DNA from: Methanosarcinales archaeon | Lineage (GTDB): Archaea > Halobacteriota > Methanosarcinia > Methanosarcinales > Methanogasteraceae | DNA length: 16,304 nt | Direction of reading: 5' to 3' | Assembly (NCBI GenBank): GCA_030640725.1 | Contig: DAOWIV010000297.1 | Coordinates: 1 to 16,304 of the forward strand | Shown here: in pieces, positions 14,848 to 16,304 of the stretch | Layout: each line of letters starts with the position of its first letter | Position numbering within the stretch: position 1 is the stretch's first letter | The notes under the pieces: model-generated | What the model was told of the DNA's origin: nothing | Databases searched by the model: none | Seen by the model: only the letters and a program-made list of their open reading frames with translations | Made by a program: the position numbers and the translations under genes

Positions 14848-16302
14848 CTAAATCCCCGGAGAAATTCGGGGAATCTTGTTTTTTCTGGAAGTTTGTATCC
14901 ACTTCTCATAATCCTTCAAATCAAAAACAAAGTAGCCGTCATCGAGTAACTTTTTTTTCCCACTTACTGTTCTGGCTATAATCCCATAATGTTCATTCCG
15001 GTCTTCATCGCGCCAGCGGACATGTCCGGACTTTTCTTTTAATTGCCTAATTAAATCCAATGCGTCTGCCTCACTCATGTCTTTCCATTTCACTTCGCAA
15101 AAGAGGATGCTCGATTCATCATCCATAGTCACGATATCGATTTCCCGCTCTTTGTACCACCATGATCCGAGTTTTGAGAATGGGAATGGCACCCCCTCCA
15201 ACAGGTTTAGATCCCACAAGAATTCTTTTGCAATGTCTTCAAATGTCCTGCCAAGATATGTACCAAGCCCGCTTTTAATACGGCGCAAGACAACCTCTTC
15301 ATGCCCGAGGTCAATCAGGTCTTCGCTTGGGAAAATGAACCTGAACCAGAAAGCAAATGCATTGTCCTTAATGGAATATAGCCCTTTCTTAGAATTAAGG
15401 GACGCTGTTACAGGAATTTCTCTTTTTATTATTCCAAGATCGATTAACACACTCAGGTACTTCCCAACGAGGCTGCGGTCAAGTCCCGTATAATTTGTGA
15501 TCTTGCCAAGGGTTGTGCTGCCACTAGCGATTGATTCAAGTACTGAGAAATAATACCGTGGCTCTTCGAGTTCTTCGAGCAGTATGAACTTGATATCCCT
15601 GTATATCAATGAATCAAACCTCAATATATTATTATCAATATTCCAATATATATCGTGCGCAGGGTCAGTTTGTGTGATGTATGCAGGAGTGCCACCAAAC
15701 ACGCTGTATATCTCTACTGCACGTTTTACATTCCCCAGGTATCTTGCTACGTCTTTAAATGGGAGCGGACCAAGTTTTATCTGACCCGTGCGTCGTCCAT
15801 AGAGCGGGGCGCGGTAGGACATGAGTTTTTCCATCATGGAGATGCTGGAACCTGATAGGATCAGGTATATTCCGCTGTCCTTAAGCTTGCTGTCCCAGTA
15901 ATCCTGTAATATCGAAGGCAGGGCTTTTTCGTCTTTTACAAGATACGGAAACTCATCTAACGCCAGAATAAATCGCTGCTCTTTAGCTTGGTGGTAGATA
16001 TATTCGAAAAATGCGTCCCAGTCCGTAAAACCTTGTTTTTTTCAACAGTTCGTCGTTGAAATACTCGGCAAGTATTCTTGAATAGCGGTCAAGCTGAAGC
16101 TTCCTGGATTCTTGCCTGCCAATCAAGATGATACCAGGGTGTTGTTTGGAGATGAGTTTTTTTTATAACCCAAGTTTCCCACCCAAAAATCAAAACCAGC
16201 AGCGTAGGGCTGCATGCCTCTAAAATTTCCGCTATTTCTTGGTCGTAATCTTCTTCATTTAATTCCCATCGACTTTAGATAGCCCTTCCTTACAACGTTC
16301 TC
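14848..16302 (-). pseudogene. DUF234-family archaeal ATPase, frameshifted N-terminal part
   Basis: The frame open from 16041 to 14848 holds Walker B (RFILALDEFPYLV), the sensor region (YLILSGSSISMMEKL, YRAPLYGRRTGQI), a winged-helix part (SGSTTLGKITNYTGLDRSLV), and the C-terminal DUF234 domain with a PDDEXK-like D-x-V plus E-V-K motif (EIDIVTMDDESSILFCEVKW). These ATPases belong to the P-loop STAND/AAA-like archaeal expansions of unknown cellular role, often linked to mobile elements. The first ATG in this frame (15837) lies after Walker B. Upstream, family-like sequence continues in other frames: IILIGRQESRKLQLDRYSRI and AEYFNDELLKK join at an A7 run (16036-16042). More shifts are needed near the A8 run (16157-16164), near 16175-16177 and near 16265-16276. 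The Walker A motif is not readable in any single frame. It is either a decayed gene or homopolymer errors near a sequence end. Confidence 0.75.
14853..14884 (+). terminator. Hairpin terminator of the SMC-like unit
   Basis: TCCCCGGA (14853-14860) and TTCGGGGA (14865-14872) form an 8-bp stem with one G-T pair, closed by a GAAA (GNRA) tetraloop. It is followed by TCTTGTTTTTTC. This is a convincing intrinsic-type terminator 26 bases after the SMC-like stop. It lies inside the last codons of the convergent gene, so its sequence is also protein-coding on the other strand. Confidence 0.55.
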
Positions 16303-16304
16303 GC

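Noticed and set aside
16036..16043. Programmed frameshifting at AAAAAAAC in the DUF234 ATPase
   Set aside because: The required shift is +1 and the heptamer is not in the phase of a -1 slippery site. Other shifts upstream also need correction, so error or decay is simpler.
1..16304. CRISPR array, tRNA, rRNA or transposase genes
   Set aside because: I saw no regularly spaced repeats, no cloverleaf or CCA-type tRNA pattern, and no transposase or integrase motif on either strand.

Overview
The window looks like a chromosomal piece of an anaerobic, methanogen-related euryarchaeon (Halobacteriota side). An ANME-1/Methanophagales- or Syntropharchaeum-like genome is my best guess. Evidence: a Nop5-type box C/D RNP protein, a DUF22 protein, a DUF234-type archaeal ATPase, an archaea-specific SMC-related ATPase, TATA-box promoters about 25 bases upstream of near-leaderless starts, GGTGA-type Shine-Dalgarno sites, and a dockerin-like tail of the TSLDALMILQ type. 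Base composition is close to even. The lineage is an inference from gene content only.

Layout. Positions 1-504 (minus strand) hold a toxin-antitoxin pair: a ribbon-helix-helix antitoxin and a PIN-domain toxin that runs off the left edge from a GTG start. Positions 505-885 have no intact gene, but hold the decayed dockerin-like C-terminus of a lost secreted protein (597-677, plus strand) and a cluster of ACAAC/GTTGT inverted repeats. Positions 886-2116 (minus) are a two-gene unit, DUF22 then a short Nop5, one base apart. A divergent intergenic region (2117-2426) carries promoters for both sides and GC-rich palindromes.

Positions 2427-12059 (plus) form a cell-surface block. First comes a 1407-residue alpha-2-macroglobulin/complement-like thioester lipoprotein with its own promoter. 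Then follows an operon of three membrane proteins: a DUF7502/DUF4175-like protein, a BatA-like VWA protein, and a larger protein with two VWA MIDAS motifs and a glutamine-amidotransferase-like region. The thioester protein carries the GCGEQ site and, 115 residues on, a histidine in a CHEEMIGG context matching the catalytic histidine of complement C3. It also has a receptor-binding-like (MG8) C-terminal domain. A plausible reading is an outward-facing covalent trap beside metal-dependent VWA adhesion or assembly proteins; the functional link is inferred from position only.

Positions 12231-14826 (plus) encode an unrecognised 207-residue protein and an SMC/Rad50-like ATPase with a CPVC zinc hook (archaea-specific SMC-related, Sph type). 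In haloarchaea, as I remember it, such ATPases sit beside the rod-determining factor RdfA, so the upstream gene is a positional candidate for an RdfA-like partner. A hairpin plus T-run at 14853-14884 ends this unit against a convergent DUF234-family ATPase gene (14848 to the right edge, minus). The N-terminal part of that gene is broken by several homopolymer-associated frameshifts, so it is either a pseudogene or low-quality sequence.
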